Part shown: positions 35,974 through 44,258 of the stretch, piece by piece | Layout of the letters: every line of letters starts with the position of its first letter | Position numbering within the stretch: position 1 is the stretch's first letter | Assembly (NCBI GenBank): GCA_947503965.1 | Contig: CANNFU010000003.1 | Location: 1-64,000, forward strand | Source: an uncultured Paracoccaceae bacterium | Lineage (GTDB): Bacteria > Pseudomonadota > Alphaproteobacteria > Rhodobacterales > Rhodobacteraceae | Length of the DNA: 64,000 bases | Direction: 5' to 3' | The notes under the pieces: model-generated | What the model saw: the letters and a program-made list of their open reading frames with translations, nothing else | Told to the model about the DNA's origin: nothing | Database searches by the model: none | Made by a program: the position numbers and the translations under genes

Positions 35974-36594
35974 GTGAAGTATCATATCGCCGGTCGGGAT
36001 GTTTCACGTGAAACATACGATGATCTGATGCAATTCAGCGAGCTGGTTGCCAAATGGACACCCAAGATAAACCTGATCGCGCCAAGCACCCTGCCCGACC
36101 TGTGGAATCGTCACATCGTTGATTCGGCACAGCTTTACCAATACGCCCCGGAATCCTTTGATCACTGGGTTGATATCGGCAGCGGTGGTGGGTTTCCGGG
36201 CATTGTTGCGGCGATATATGCGAAGACCATGCAGCCTGCCGCGACGTTTACCCTGATCGAAAGTGATCAGCGCAAGGCGACTTTCCTGCGATCAGCAGCC
36301 CGTGAACTTGACTTGAATGTCGAAGTGCGCAGCGAGCGGATCGAACATGCCCCACCGCAAGGGGCAGATGTTGTGTCTGCGCGCGCCTTAGCTACCTTAT
36401 CTACACTGTTATCCATGGCATTGCGTCATATGAAAACCGATGGCTATGCCTTGTTTCACAAAGGAAAGTCCGTGGCGGATGAGATAGCAAAAGCACGCCA
36501 AGACTGGGTGTTTGACCTTGAACAACATCCCAGTTTCACCGATCCTGACGCGCGACTTCTTGTCATTCAAAGGATATCCCGTGTCGGCGCATAA
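35974..36594 (+). CDS. rsmG: 16S rRNA m7G527 methyltransferase RsmG (GidB)
   Basis: A 206-residue SAM methyltransferase with DIGSGGGFPG (motif I) at about residues 66-75 and NLIAPSTLPDLWNRHIVDS upstream of it. It methylates G527 of 16S rRNA. GTG 35974 is preferred because it lies 4 nt after the mnmG stop; an upstream in-frame start falls inside mnmG. The gene carries parS 2 in its first 14 codons (VSRET). It overlaps parA by 14 nt. Confidence 0.94.
   Translation: MKYHIAGRDVSRETYDDLMQFSELVAKWTPKINLIAPSTLPDLWNRHIVDSAQLYQYAPESFDHWVDIGSGGGFPGIVAAIYAKTMQPAATFTLIESDQRKATFLRSAARELDLNVEVRSERIEHAPPQGADVVSARALATLSTLLSMALRHMKTDGYALFHKGKSVADEIAKARQDWVFDLEQHPSFTDPDARLLVIQRISRVGA
36000..36015. promoter_or_regulatory. 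parS site 2, inside rsmG
   Basis: TGTTTCACGTGAAACA is identical to site 1 and lies 1.9 kb from it, 27 bp into the rsmG reading frame, encoding Val-Ser-Arg-Glu-Thr. A centromere-like element inside the coding sequence is known in several alphaproteobacterial gidB genes. Confidence 0.95.
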
Positions 36595-37390
36595 CGACCA
36601 TAATGGCCCAAAGATCATCGCGATCGCGAATCAAAAAGGTGGTGTCGGAAAGACCACGACCACCATCAACCTTGGCGCAGCCCTGGTTGAGCGGAAAAAA
36701 CGTGTTCTGCTGATCGATCTGGACCCGCAGGGCAATGCCTCAACCGGTCTGGGCATCGATCAGGACAAGCGTGAAGCGACGACCTATGATCTGCTGTCAG
36801 GCGATGTGACCATCGAAAAGGCAATCCAGAACACGGATATCAAACACCTTGATATCGTACCGGCGACGACCGACCTCAGTTCCGCTGATATTGAACTGAT
36901 CGACAATCAAAAACGCAGCTTTCTGTTACGCGACGTGTTGCGGAACCTGCCCGCCGAAGTTCAAGGGTACGACTACATATTGATCGATTGTCCCCCGTCC
37001 CTCAATATATTGACGGTAAATGCGATGGTTGCGGCGCATTCCCTGATTGTCCCTTTGCAAAGTGAATTCTTTGCGCTTGAAGGTTTGTCGCAGCTTATCC
37101 TGACAGTGCGTGATGTGCGCCAAACGGCGAACCCCGATCTGCGGATCGAAGGCATCGCCCTGACGATGTATGACAAGCGCAACAACCTTTCGCTGCAGGT
37201 CGAAGACGATGCGCGTGAAAACATGGGTGATATGGTCTTTGAAACAGTGATCCCGCGCAACGTGCGGGTCAGCGAGGCACCGTCATTTGCGATGCCGGTT
37301 CTCAGCTACGACAGCAATTCCAAAGGCAGCATCGCCTATCGTGCGCTGGCCAAGGAAGTCATCAAGAAATCTGAAAAAGTAAGGGCCTAG
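36581..37390 (+). CDS. parA: Chromosome partitioning ATPase ParA
   Basis: A 269-residue deviant-Walker ATPase: IIAIANQKGGVGKTTTTINLG at about residues 12-32 (KGGVGKTT with the signature Lys), LLIDLDPQGNAS, and IDCPPSLNILTVNA. It binds nucleoid DNA in an ATP-dependent way and moves ParB-parS complexes. GTG 36581 is the start, with AAAGGA 7 nt upstream; the gene overlaps rsmG by 14 nt. It is 2 nt before parB. Confidence 0.97.
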   Translation: MSAHNDHNGPKIIAIANQKGGVGKTTTTINLGAALVERKKRVLLIDLDPQGNASTGLGIDQDKREATTYDLLSGDVTIEKAIQNTDIKHLDIVPATTDLSSADIELIDNQKRSFLLRDVLRNLPAEVQGYDYILIDCPPSLNILTVNAMVAAHSLIVPLQSEFFALEGLSQLILTVRDVRQTANPDLRIEGIALTMYDKRNNLSLQVEDDARENMGDMVFETVIPRNVRVSEAPSFAMPVLSYDSNSKGSIAYRALAKEVIKKSEKVRA

Positions 37391-37392
37391 GT

Positions 37393-38277
37393 ATGGCGCG
37401 CAGCACAAAGAAATCGCGGGGCCTTGGGCGCGGATTATCGGCGCTCATGTCCGATGTCGCGCAGGAGGAAGGTCAGGACACAGCGCCAAAACGGCCTGAC
37501 ATGATGGTGCCCATCGAAAACGTCCAGCCCAACCCCGATCAGCCGCGCCGCACCTTTGCTGAGGATGCGATGAACGATCTGGCCCAGTCTGTTGCGGAAA
37601 AGGGCATTATCCAGCCATTGATCGTGCGGAAATCACCCACCAACCCAAAGGTCTTTGAAATCGTCGCGGGCGAACGGCGCTGGCGTGCCGCGCAGATCGC
37701 CAAGCTGCATGAGATCCCCGTGATCATCCGCGATTATGACGATGCCGAGATGCTGGAAATCGCCATCATCGAAAACATCCAGCGCGCCGATCTGAACCCG
37801 GTGGACGAGGCTGCGGGGTATCGTCAGCTGATGGATCGCTTTGGTCACACGCAGGAACAGCTGGCAAGTGCGCTTGGCAAAAGCCGTAGCCACATCGCCA
37901 ATCTGATGCGCCTGTTGACCCTGCCCGAAGAGGTGCAGGAATATCTGGTGTTCGGCGTCTTGTCCGCTGGTCATGCCCGCGCCCTGGTGGGTCATCCAGA
38001 TGCCGCCCGCCTGGCCCGTGAAATTGTGCATCAGAAACTTTCTGTCCGGCAGGCGGAAAAACTTGCCAAGCAAGAGCACAACCCCAAGATAAAATCAGCC
38101 CCGAAACCATCTGCCAAGGACCCCGACACCGTCCAGATCGAGAAAGAGATGACAGCGACCTTGCGCATGAAGGTCACGATTGACCACAAACCGGATGAAG
38201 AGGGCGGCAAGATCTCGATCAGCTACAAATCGTTGGATCAGCTGGACGATTTGCTGCGTGCCTTGTCCAACACCTAA
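37393..38277 (+). CDS. parB: Chromosome partitioning protein ParB
   Basis: A 294-residue protein with a basic N-terminus (RGLGRGLSALMSDV, the ParA-contact region), NPDQPRRTF, the CTP-binding-domain box IVAGERRWRAAQIA, a helix-turn-helix (LASALGKSRSHIANLMRLLTL) and a C-terminal dimer domain. It binds the parS sites 1 and 2 in this window and spreads as a CTP-dependent clamp. ParB follows parA by 2 nt; its stop overlaps the stop of the convergent hemW by 4 nt. Confidence 0.97.
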   Translation: MARSTKKSRGLGRGLSALMSDVAQEEGQDTAPKRPDMMVPIENVQPNPDQPRRTFAEDAMNDLAQSVAEKGIIQPLIVRKSPTNPKVFEIVAGERRWRAAQIAKLHEIPVIIRDYDDAEMLEIAIIENIQRADLNPVDEAAGYRQLMDRFGHTQEQLASALGKSRSHIANLMRLLTLPEEVQEYLVFGVLSAGHARALVGHPDAARLAREIVHQKLSVRQAEKLAKQEHNPKIKSAPKPSAKDPDTVQIEKEMTATLRMKVTIDHKPDEEGGKISISYKSLDQLDDLLRALSNT

Positions 38278-39431
38278 TCCGCAAGCAATCTGCGCAAAAC
38301 CGCGTTCAAGACAGGCCGCCCTTGCGGTGTAAGCCTGATATGTGCGCCGTCGGTCTCGATCATTCCCAGTTCTGATAAGTCTTTGATTTTATTGTATAAA
38401 TCTTCGGAATAGTCACCTTCAAGCCGCGTCAGCGCCACCCCTTCCCGCAACCGCATCCCCATCAGCAGCTTTTCGGCGAATTGATCTTCGGCACTGAGCG
38501 CGATCCGATCACCTTCGCCTGATCCGCTGCGGTTGACCTGCGACAGCCACACCGCTGGTCCCAGCGGCGTCTCGGTCGCGTAGCGTTGCCCATCAACCGT
38601 CAGCCGTCCGTGCGCGCCGGGTCCGATGCCCGCGTAATCGCCGTAGCGCCAATAGATCTGGTTGTGGATGCTTTCAAAACCCGGTTTCGCATGGTTCGAC
38701 ACCTCGTAGCCGATAATCCCTGCGACTTCGCAAATCTCTTGCGTCGCGGTGTACATGTCGGCGGCAGTATCATCATCGGGCAAGTCCCGCAGTTTCCCCG
38801 CGGCGTACCGGTCTCCAAACGCCGTCCCGTCTTCGATGGTCAACTGATAGAGCGACAGGTGATCGACCGCCATCGACAGGGCCTGCCGCAATTCCGTTTC
38901 CCACGCTGCCAGCGTTTGCCCCTGCCGCGCATAGATCAGATCAAAGCTGACCCGGTCGAACGTATCACGCGCAATGTCAAACGCTGCCATCGCTTCGGTT
39001 GCTGTGTGCAGCCGCCCCAATGCTTTCAGGTCGGCATCGTTCAGCGCCTGTATCCCCATCGACACCCGATTGACACCGGCATCCCGGTACCCGGCGAAGC
39101 GTCCGGCCTCGACAGATGTCGGGTTCGCCTCAAGCGTGACTTCGATGTCGTTTGCACAGCTCCATGTCGCACGTACCCTGGTCAGGATCGCATCGACGAT
39201 TGCAGGGTCCATCAGGCTGGGTGTACCGCCGCCGAAAAACACGGATCGCAGGATGCGGCCTTGGGTTTCGGCACCCACCCGGTCAATCTCGGTCAGATAG
39301 GCCGCTTCCCATGCTTTCTGATCAATCTGCGCCATCACATGGGAGTTGAAATCGCAATAGGGGCACTTTGCCTGACAAAACGGCCAATGGAGATAGAGAC
39401 CAAAGCCGCCATATTCCCAATCTTCAGCCAA
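38274..39431 (-). CDS. hemW: HemW-like radical SAM protein (haem chaperone)
   Basis: A 385-residue radical-SAM protein with the cluster motif CQAKCPYCDFN (Cys at residues 18, 22 and 25) at the N-terminus, GGGTPSLM (SAM-binding) and a C-terminal HemW domain. HemW is the former coproporphyrinogen-oxidase-like YggW that binds haem. It overlaps rdgB by 8 nt and is the last of three minus-strand genes starting at rph. Confidence 0.93.
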   Translation of the reverse strand: MAEDWEYGGFGLYLHWPFCQAKCPYCDFNSHVMAQIDQKAWEAAYLTEIDRVGAETQGRILRSVFFGGGTPSLMDPAIVDAILTRVRATWSCANDIEVTLEANPTSVEAGRFAGYRDAGVNRVSMGIQALNDADLKALGRLHTATEAMAAFDIARDTFDRVSFDLIYARQGQTLAAWETELRQALSMAVDHLSLYQLTIEDGTAFGDRYAAGKLRDLPDDDTAADMYTATQEICEVAGIIGYEVSNHAKPGFESIHNQIYWRYGDYAGIGPGAHGRLTVDGQRYATETPLGPAVWLSQVNRSGSGEGDRIALSAEDQFAEKLLMGMRLREGVALTRLEGDYSEDLYNKIKDLSELGMIETDGAHIRLTPQGRPVLNAVLRRLLAD

Positions 39432-40029
39432 AGCAGGCCTTCAGCTTCGCAAAGGCGTCCGCGCGGTGGCTGATCTTGTTCTTTTCCCAGCGGTCCATTT
39501 CGCCAAAGGTGATGTCATACCCGTCGGGCTGGAAAATCGGGTCATACCCATGCCCCTGATCACCGCGCATCGGCCACACGATCTGGCCGGGCATGACACC
39601 CGGAAAGACTTCGTCATGTCCGTCGGGCCATGCCAGAACCAGCGTGCAGTTGAACTGCGCCGTTCGCGGATGTGCTGCACCGGCCGCCTCTAATTCACGG
39701 TAGGCCCGTTCCATGGCCATCGCAAAATCACGCCCATTCGGCGTTTCCGCCCAATCTGCCGTATAAACCCCGGGTGCGCCGCCCAGCGCGTCAATCGTGA
39801 TGCCGCTGTCATCGGCCAATGCGGGCAGTCCCGTTGCCTTGGCTGCTGCATGGGCTTTGATCCGGGCATTTCCGACGAATGTCGTTTCGGTTTCTTCCGG
39901 TTCGGGCAAGCCATGATCGGTGTTCGAGGTGATTTTCACGCCGTAGGGTGACAGCAGATCCGCGATCTCTTCCAGTTTGCCCTGATTGTGGGTCGCCACG
40001 ACCAGTTGATCACCGGTAAACTTGCGCAT
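39424..40029 (-). CDS. rdgB: RdgB/HAM1 non-canonical purine NTP pyrophosphatase
   Basis: A 201-residue protein: VVATHNQGKLEEIADLL at the N-terminus, TTFVGNARIKAHAAAKATGLPALADDSGI with the catalytic Glu/Asp, and the C-terminal YDPIFQPDGYD... SHRADAF segment. It hydrolyses ITP/XTP-type nucleotides. The start shares one base with the rph stop (TGATG). It overlaps hemW by 8 nt. Confidence 0.96.
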   Translation of the reverse strand: MRKFTGDQLVVATHNQGKLEEIADLLSPYGVKITSNTDHGLPEPEETETTFVGNARIKAHAAAKATGLPALADDSGITIDALGGAPGVYTADWAETPNGRDFAMAMERAYRELEAAGAAHPRTAQFNCTLVLAWPDGHDEVFPGVMPGQIVWPMRGDQGHGYDPIFQPDGYDITFGEMDRWEKNKISHRADAFAKLKACFG

Positions 40030-40736
40030 CAGGCAACAGCCGCCAATTGGGCCGCTGTCAGTTCCGACACGCCCTTTTCGGCCAGATCAAGCAGCGCATC
40101 CATTTGTGCCCGGCTGTAGGTTGATCCTTCGGCGGACATCTGTACCTCGATCAGTTTCCCGCCGGTCATGACAAAGTTACCGTCCACACCGGCCTCGCTA
40201 TCTTCGGGATAATCCAGATCCAGCACCTCTTGGCCTGCATAAACCCCGCAGGAAATCGCCGCGACCGGATCAATCAGCGGATCGCTGATTACATCGCCCG
40301 CTTTCATCAGCTTTTGCACCGCCAGTTTCAACGCGACCCAACCGCCGGTGATGGATGCACAGCGCGTGCCGCCATCCGCCTGAATGACATCGCAATCGAC
40401 CACGATCTGCCGTTCGCCGAGCGCCACGCGGTCCACACCCGCCCGCAAGGACCGTCCAATCAGCCGCTGAATTTCCTGTGTGCGCCCCGATTGCCCATTC
40501 TTCGCCTCGCGCCGCATCCGCGTATTCGTCGCACGCGGCAGCATGCCATATTCCGCCGTGACCCAACCCAGGCCAGAGTTCTTGAGGAAAGGGGGAACGC
40601 GTTCATCAATCGTTGCCGTGCACAGAACATGCGTGTTGCCGCATTTGATCAGGCATGATCCTTCGGCATGCATCGTCACGCCGGTTTCAATGGATACTTC
40701 ACGCATTTCGTTCGTCTGACGGCCGGATGGGCGCAT
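40029..40736 (-). CDS. rph: Ribonuclease PH
   Basis: A 235-residue phosphorolytic exonuclease beginning [19 protein letters not shown], with [31 protein letters not shown] and [19 protein letters not shown]. It trims tRNA 3' ends. An AGGAG 7 nt upstream supports 40736 rather than the longer frame. It begins the minus-strand unit rph-rdgB-hemW and is divergent from hrcA. Confidence 0.96.
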   Translation of the reverse strand: MRPSGRQTNEMREVSIETGVTMHAEGSCLIKCGNTHVLCTATIDERVPPFLKNSGLGWVTAEYGMLPRATNTRMRREAKNGQSGRTQEIQRLIGRSLRAGVDRVALGERQIVVDCDVIQADGGTRCASITGGWVALKLAVQKLMKAGDVISDPLIDPVAAISCGVYAGQEVLDLDYPEDSEAGVDGNFVMTGGKLIEVQMSAEGSTYSRAQMDALLDLAEKGVSELTAAQLAAVA

Positions 40737-40798
40737 GGGATCACTCCTGTTGGTTGCACCCACCCGATACGCTGCCCACATATGAAATCCAACCCCGA

Positions 40799-40826
40799 TT
40801 GACGCTGCCCGCACTTTCGTTTTAAT
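40799..40826 (+). promoter_or_regulatory. Putative sigma-70-type promoter of hrcA-grpE
   Basis: TTGACG (40799-40804) and TTTAAT (40821-40826) are separated by 16 bp, each matching five of six consensus bases. Initiation would fall about 7 bp further on, leaving a roughly 20-nt leader before the hrcA ATG at 40853. No CIRCE inverted repeat (TTAGCACTC...) was seen in the gap. Confidence 0.45.
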
Positions 40827-40852
40827 TGCCCCGCCTTCATCCGAGGATCTTT

Positions 40853-41917
40853 ATGAACGACCAGACGCCCAACATCGAGGAGATGAACGACCGTTCGCGC
40901 GAAGTGTTTCGGCGCGTGGTCGAAGGGTATCTGCAAAGCGGTATGCCCGTAGGCTCGCGGACCCTGACCCGCGACTTTTCCGAACAGGTGAGTGCAGCGA
41001 CAATCCGCAACGTGATGCAGGATCTCGAATTCCTTGGCTTGCTGAACAGTCCGCATGTCAGCGCCGGCCGCATTCCCACGCAGCTTGGGCTGCGGATGTT
41101 TGTCGATGGATTGCTTGAGGTGGGTGATCTGGACGGCAAAGACCGTGAAACCATTGATAAAACCTTCGGATCAAATGATCAGGATGTTGCATCGGTGCTG
41201 GATCATGTGGGTGAGGCGTTGTCCGGTGTCACCCAAGGCGCCAGCCTTGTGCTGACCCCCAAGCATGAAGCGCCGATTAAACATATCGAATTTGTCTCGC
41301 TCTCGCGTGAGCGCGCGCTTGTGGTGCTGGTCTTTGCGGATGGCCATGTCGAAAACCGTATTTTCACACCGCCTGCCGGGCAAACGCCATCGTCGATGCG
41401 CGAGGCTGCGAATTTCCTGAACGCCATTGCCGAAGGTCACACCCTGTCCGAACTGAGCAAGGTCATCGCACGCGAAGTGGCCGCGCGCCGGCAAGAGATC
41501 GACAAACTTGCCGCTGATCTGGTCGAAAGTGGTCTTGCCTTATGGGAAAACGAAGGGGAAGCCACCGAACGGCTGATCGTGCGCGGACGCGGCAACCTGT
41601 TGTCCGAGAGCGAAAACGAGGCCGATCTGGAGCGCATTCGCAGCTTGTTTGACGATCTGGAACGCAAACGCGACATTGCCCAGTTTCTTGACCTGGCCGA
41701 AGAAGGTGACGGCGTGCGTATCTTTATTGGCTCAGAGAACAAATTGTTCTCACTTTCGGGTTCCTCTCTGGTGGTTTCCCCTTATATGAACGCGGACCGG
41801 AAAATTATCGGGGCTGTCGGTGTCATTGGCCCGACCCGACTGAACTACGGGCGGATTGTGCCCATCGTGAATTATACTGCAAAGCTGGTCGGCAAGATGA
41901 TCGCCGACCGGTCGTAA
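40853..41917 (+). CDS. hrcA: Heat-inducible transcription repressor HrcA
   Basis: A 354-residue repressor with winged-helix start (VFRRVVEGYLQSGMPVGSRTL), GRIPTQLGLRMFVDGLLEV and the C-terminal IGAVGVIGPTRLNYGRIVPIVNYTAKLVG. HrcA binds CIRCE at groESL. GAGGA before the ATG at 40853 supports this start over the upstream frame. The gene is 11 bp before grpE, as in many alphaproteobacteria. Confidence 0.96.
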   Translation: MNDQTPNIEEMNDRSREVFRRVVEGYLQSGMPVGSRTLTRDFSEQVSAATIRNVMQDLEFLGLLNSPHVSAGRIPTQLGLRMFVDGLLEVGDLDGKDRETIDKTFGSNDQDVASVLDHVGEALSGVTQGASLVLTPKHEAPIKHIEFVSLSRERALVVLVFADGHVENRIFTPPAGQTPSSMREAANFLNAIAEGHTLSELSKVIAREVAARRQEIDKLAADLVESGLALWENEGEATERLIVRGRGNLLSESENEADLERIRSLFDDLERKRDIAQFLDLAEEGDGVRIFIGSENKLFSLSGSSLVVSPYMNADRKIIGAVGVIGPTRLNYGRIVPIVNYTAKLVGKMIADRS

Positions 41918-41928
41918 AGGAACCAGGA

Positions 41929-42486
41929 ATGTCCGAAAAAGAAGAAGAGCTGCAATCGCTGGACGAACTCGCCGCGGAAGGGGAAGAGGCTGATTTCGAT
42001 CAGGCCGAAGCCACCTATGACGAGATCGAGGCGCTACGCGCCGAACGCGATGAATTCCGCGACAAGTTCATGCGCGCGCTGGCGGATGCAGAGAATACCC
42101 GCAAACGGGCCGACCGTGACCGGCGCGAGGCCGAGAATTATGGCGGGTCCCGTCTGGCCCGTGATCTGTTGCCGGTGTTCGACAACATGAGCCGCGCCTT
42201 GGCCGCATTCAAGGAAAGCGAAGAAAACGTACCGGAATCCCTGCTGGAAGGGATCGAATTGACGATGCGGGAACTGATTAACGTGTTCAAGAAACACGGG
42301 ATCGAGCCGATCCAGCCCGAAGTCGGCGAAAAATTCGACCCGCAACAGCACGAAGCCATGTTCGAGGCACCCCTGCCAGGCACCAAGGCAGGCGAGATCA
42401 TTCAGGTGTCTGCCACAGGCTTCATGCTGCATGACCGGTTGCTGCGCCCCGCGCAGGTTGGGGTGTCATCCACGCCGGCCAGCTAG
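41929..42486 (+). CDS. grpE: GrpE nucleotide exchange factor
   Basis: A 185-residue protein with an acidic N-terminus, a long coiled coil (YDEIEALRAERDEFRDKFMR... ADAENTRKRADRDRREAE), and the beta domain ending in GEIIQVSATGFMLHDRLLRPAQVGV. It stimulates ADP release from DnaK. An AGGAACCAGGA run precedes its ATG. The next gene starts 2 bases after its stop. Confidence 0.96.
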   Translation: MSEKEEELQSLDELAAEGEEADFDQAEATYDEIEALRAERDEFRDKFMRALADAENTRKRADRDRREAENYGGSRLARDLLPVFDNMSRALAAFKESEENVPESLLEGIELTMRELINVFKKHGIEPIQPEVGEKFDPQQHEAMFEAPLPGTKAGEIIQVSATGFMLHDRLLRPAQVGVSSTPAS

Positions 42487-42487
42487 C

Positions 42488-43090
42488 TTGTCTAACCTAA
42501 GCAACAACCACCCAAGACGCCCAGCGTTTGAGCCGGTTACGTACACGTATAAGAACCAAAGAGATGGACTTGGCTTTGTCGGGATTTGCCTTGTAAGTGG
42601 GCTAGGAGCGCTTTTGGTGTCGGTAAGGGATCTCTCGCAAGCGCAACAATTCACTGAAGCTATTCAATACGGATTTCTTTGGGCCGCTTTGTCTTTTATT
42701 GGGGCGTTTTGGGTTTGGCGGTCCGGGACATGGCACAAGCCGGAACTCACAATAGCAGAAGACTACGTTATGTGCCAAAGTCGAAAGGGTCCTTTGCTAC
42801 CGCCGACGCGTGTCGAAGTCAGTACAATCGAACAGTTCCTTTTGCGGGGTAGAGGTCAGAACACTTGGCTAGTCCTTGATCATCGGCCAAAGGGGTCGAA
42901 ATTTAGAAAATCTGTTGATTTGAAGGTTGGGAGTTTAGCGGCTGAAATCATGGATATCGTCGATATACTAGTTGCAACTGCCGCAAGAAAAGGAATTTCA
43001 TCAAAGGGTCCGATATCGGGCCTTAGGAATGGCGATCGAGTGAAGATGTGGAAATTGGAACATCCGCTAGCTGAAATGGCATCCACATGA
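42488..43090 (+). CDS. Hypothetical membrane protein of atypical composition
   Basis: A 200-residue protein (if started at TTG 42488) with two hydrophobic helices (about residues 26-44 and 58-80) followed by a soluble, basic region (LVLDHRPKGSKFRKSVDLKVG). The DNA looks more A+T-rich than its neighbours, and uses AGA, CTA, GTA and TTG codons that flanking genes avoid. No Shine-Dalgarno is clear. A longer frame starts inside grpE. It overlaps the TPM gene by 4 nt, so it is probably translated with it. I do not recognise the family; start and origin are uncertain. Confidence 0.55.
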   Translation: MSNLSNNHPRRPAFEPVTYTYKNQRDGLGFVGICLVSGLGALLVSVRDLSQAQQFTEAIQYGFLWAALSFIGAFWVWRSGTWHKPELTIAEDYVMCQSRKGPLLPPTRVEVSTIEQFLLRGRGQNTWLVLDHRPKGSKFRKSVDLKVGSLAAEIMDIVDILVATAARKGISSKGPISGLRNGDRVKMWKLEHPLAEMAST

Positions 43091-44238
43091 ACGTCCTTCG
43101 CGATATCCTAGGTTGGGGTTGGGTCACGATTTCATTCTTTTTGTGTAGTTTGAAAGCAGGGGCATTGCTCCTGCTTTTGTCTTTTGGCACTGCGTTCGCG
43201 CAGACGTTCCCCGAAGATCGCGACTTTTTCGTTAATGATTATGCAGACCTGCTGAATGTTCGGCAGGAGTCGGCGCTTCGCCAAACGCTGGAAGAATTCT
43301 ATCAGGCGCGTGACATCGAATTCACCGTCCTGACAATCGACCGCATGGCCGATTACGGACACCCGGGTAGCATTGAAAGCTTCGCAACAGACCTGTTTAA
43401 CACTTGGGGCATCGGCAACGCCCAGCGCAATGATGGCCTTCTTTTGCTCGTTTCGCGCTTTGACCGCGAGTTGCGGATCGAGGTCGGGGCGGGCTATGGC
43501 GACACGCTTAACGGCCCGATGCAGCGGATCATCAATAAGCAGATCGTCCCGTATTTCCGTTTGGATGATTATCCCAAGGGTATCGAAGCCGGCGTTGATG
43601 AGATCATCTATCAGGTCGCCGGTCGGTATCCTGGTGAATATGACCTGTCCTGGGTCAGTCATGCCATCGGCCAAATTCGACGCGGCTTTACCAGTATCGT
43701 GTCCCTGCTTGGCGCGTGGCTGCTTTTGCTGATCATCCCGGCCATTCCCTTTACCCTACGCGGCTACCGCCGCTATCAGCGCAATCACGCGCGCAAATGC
43801 CCTGTCGATGGATCACGCATGCGCCGCTATCTTGAAGAGACCGAGGATGCGGCGCTGACACCCGGCCAACAGTTGGAAGAGCGGTTGAAATCCATCGACC
43901 ATGACGTCTGGTATTGCGATCAATGCGACCACATCACCATTGAATCCTATCCGACCAAACAAAAGATCTATGGCGCGTGCAGCAACTGCAATCATCGCAC
44001 GCTTGAGGGGCGCAGCCTGGTCACATCCTTGCCATCCACCACAACACCCGGAAAACGCGAAATCACCTGGACCTGTCATAACTGCAATCATATCACAGTC
44101 GAAATCAAGGTGATCCCGGTTCATAAACTCCACCGCAACACCTATGGCGGGTCATCGTCACGATCATCATCCAGATCATCCTCGCGTTCGCGCGGTGGCG
44201 GCCGGTCCAGTGGCGGGGGCGCCAGCGGCAAATGGTAG
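43087..44238 (+). CDS. TPM-domain protein with zinc-ribbon-like Cys pairs
   Basis: A 383-residue protein with an N-terminal hydrophobic signal (about 10-38, cleavage after TAFA), a TPM_phosphatase domain (ESALRQTLEEFYQARDIEFTVLTIDR through RELRIEVGAGYGDTL), one membrane helix near 215-232, then a cytoplasmic part with three repeated C-x2-C pairs (YCDQCDH, ACSNCNH, TCHNCNH) and a Ser/Arg/Gly-rich tail ending SGGGASGKW. TPM proteins are known in bacteria and plants; some act in photosystem II repair, others have no assigned role. The Cys pairs suggest a metal site. It is coupled to the preceding gene. Confidence 0.8.
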   Translation: MNVLRDILGWGWVTISFFLCSLKAGALLLLLSFGTAFAQTFPEDRDFFVNDYADLLNVRQESALRQTLEEFYQARDIEFTVLTIDRMADYGHPGSIESFATDLFNTWGIGNAQRNDGLLLLVSRFDRELRIEVGAGYGDTLNGPMQRIINKQIVPYFRLDDYPKGIEAGVDEIIYQVAGRYPGEYDLSWVSHAIGQIRRGFTSIVSLLGAWLLLLIIPAIPFTLRGYRRYQRNHARKCPVDGSRMRRYLEETEDAALTPGQQLEERLKSIDHDVWYCDQCDHITIESYPTKQKIYGACSNCNHRTLEGRSLVTSLPSTTTPGKREITWTCHNCNHITVEIKVIPVHKLHRNTYGGSSSRSSSRSSSRSRGGGRSSGGGASGKW

Positions 44239-44258
44239 GATGGGTGATTTCACCCATC
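44239..44258. terminator. Hairpin between the convergent TPM and mutS genes
   Basis: GATGGGTG (44239-44246) pairs with CACCCATC (44251-44258) around a 4-nt loop. It starts just after the TPM stop codon and spans the mutS stop. It has no U-run, so it is at most a weak bidirectional terminator. Confidence 0.35.

Noticed and set aside
38586-39473. 295-codon open frame on the plus strand
   Set aside because: It is antisense to hemW and rdgB.
40737-40852. CIRCE element upstream of hrcA
   Set aside because: The TTAGCACTC-N9-GAGTGCTAA inverted repeat is not present.
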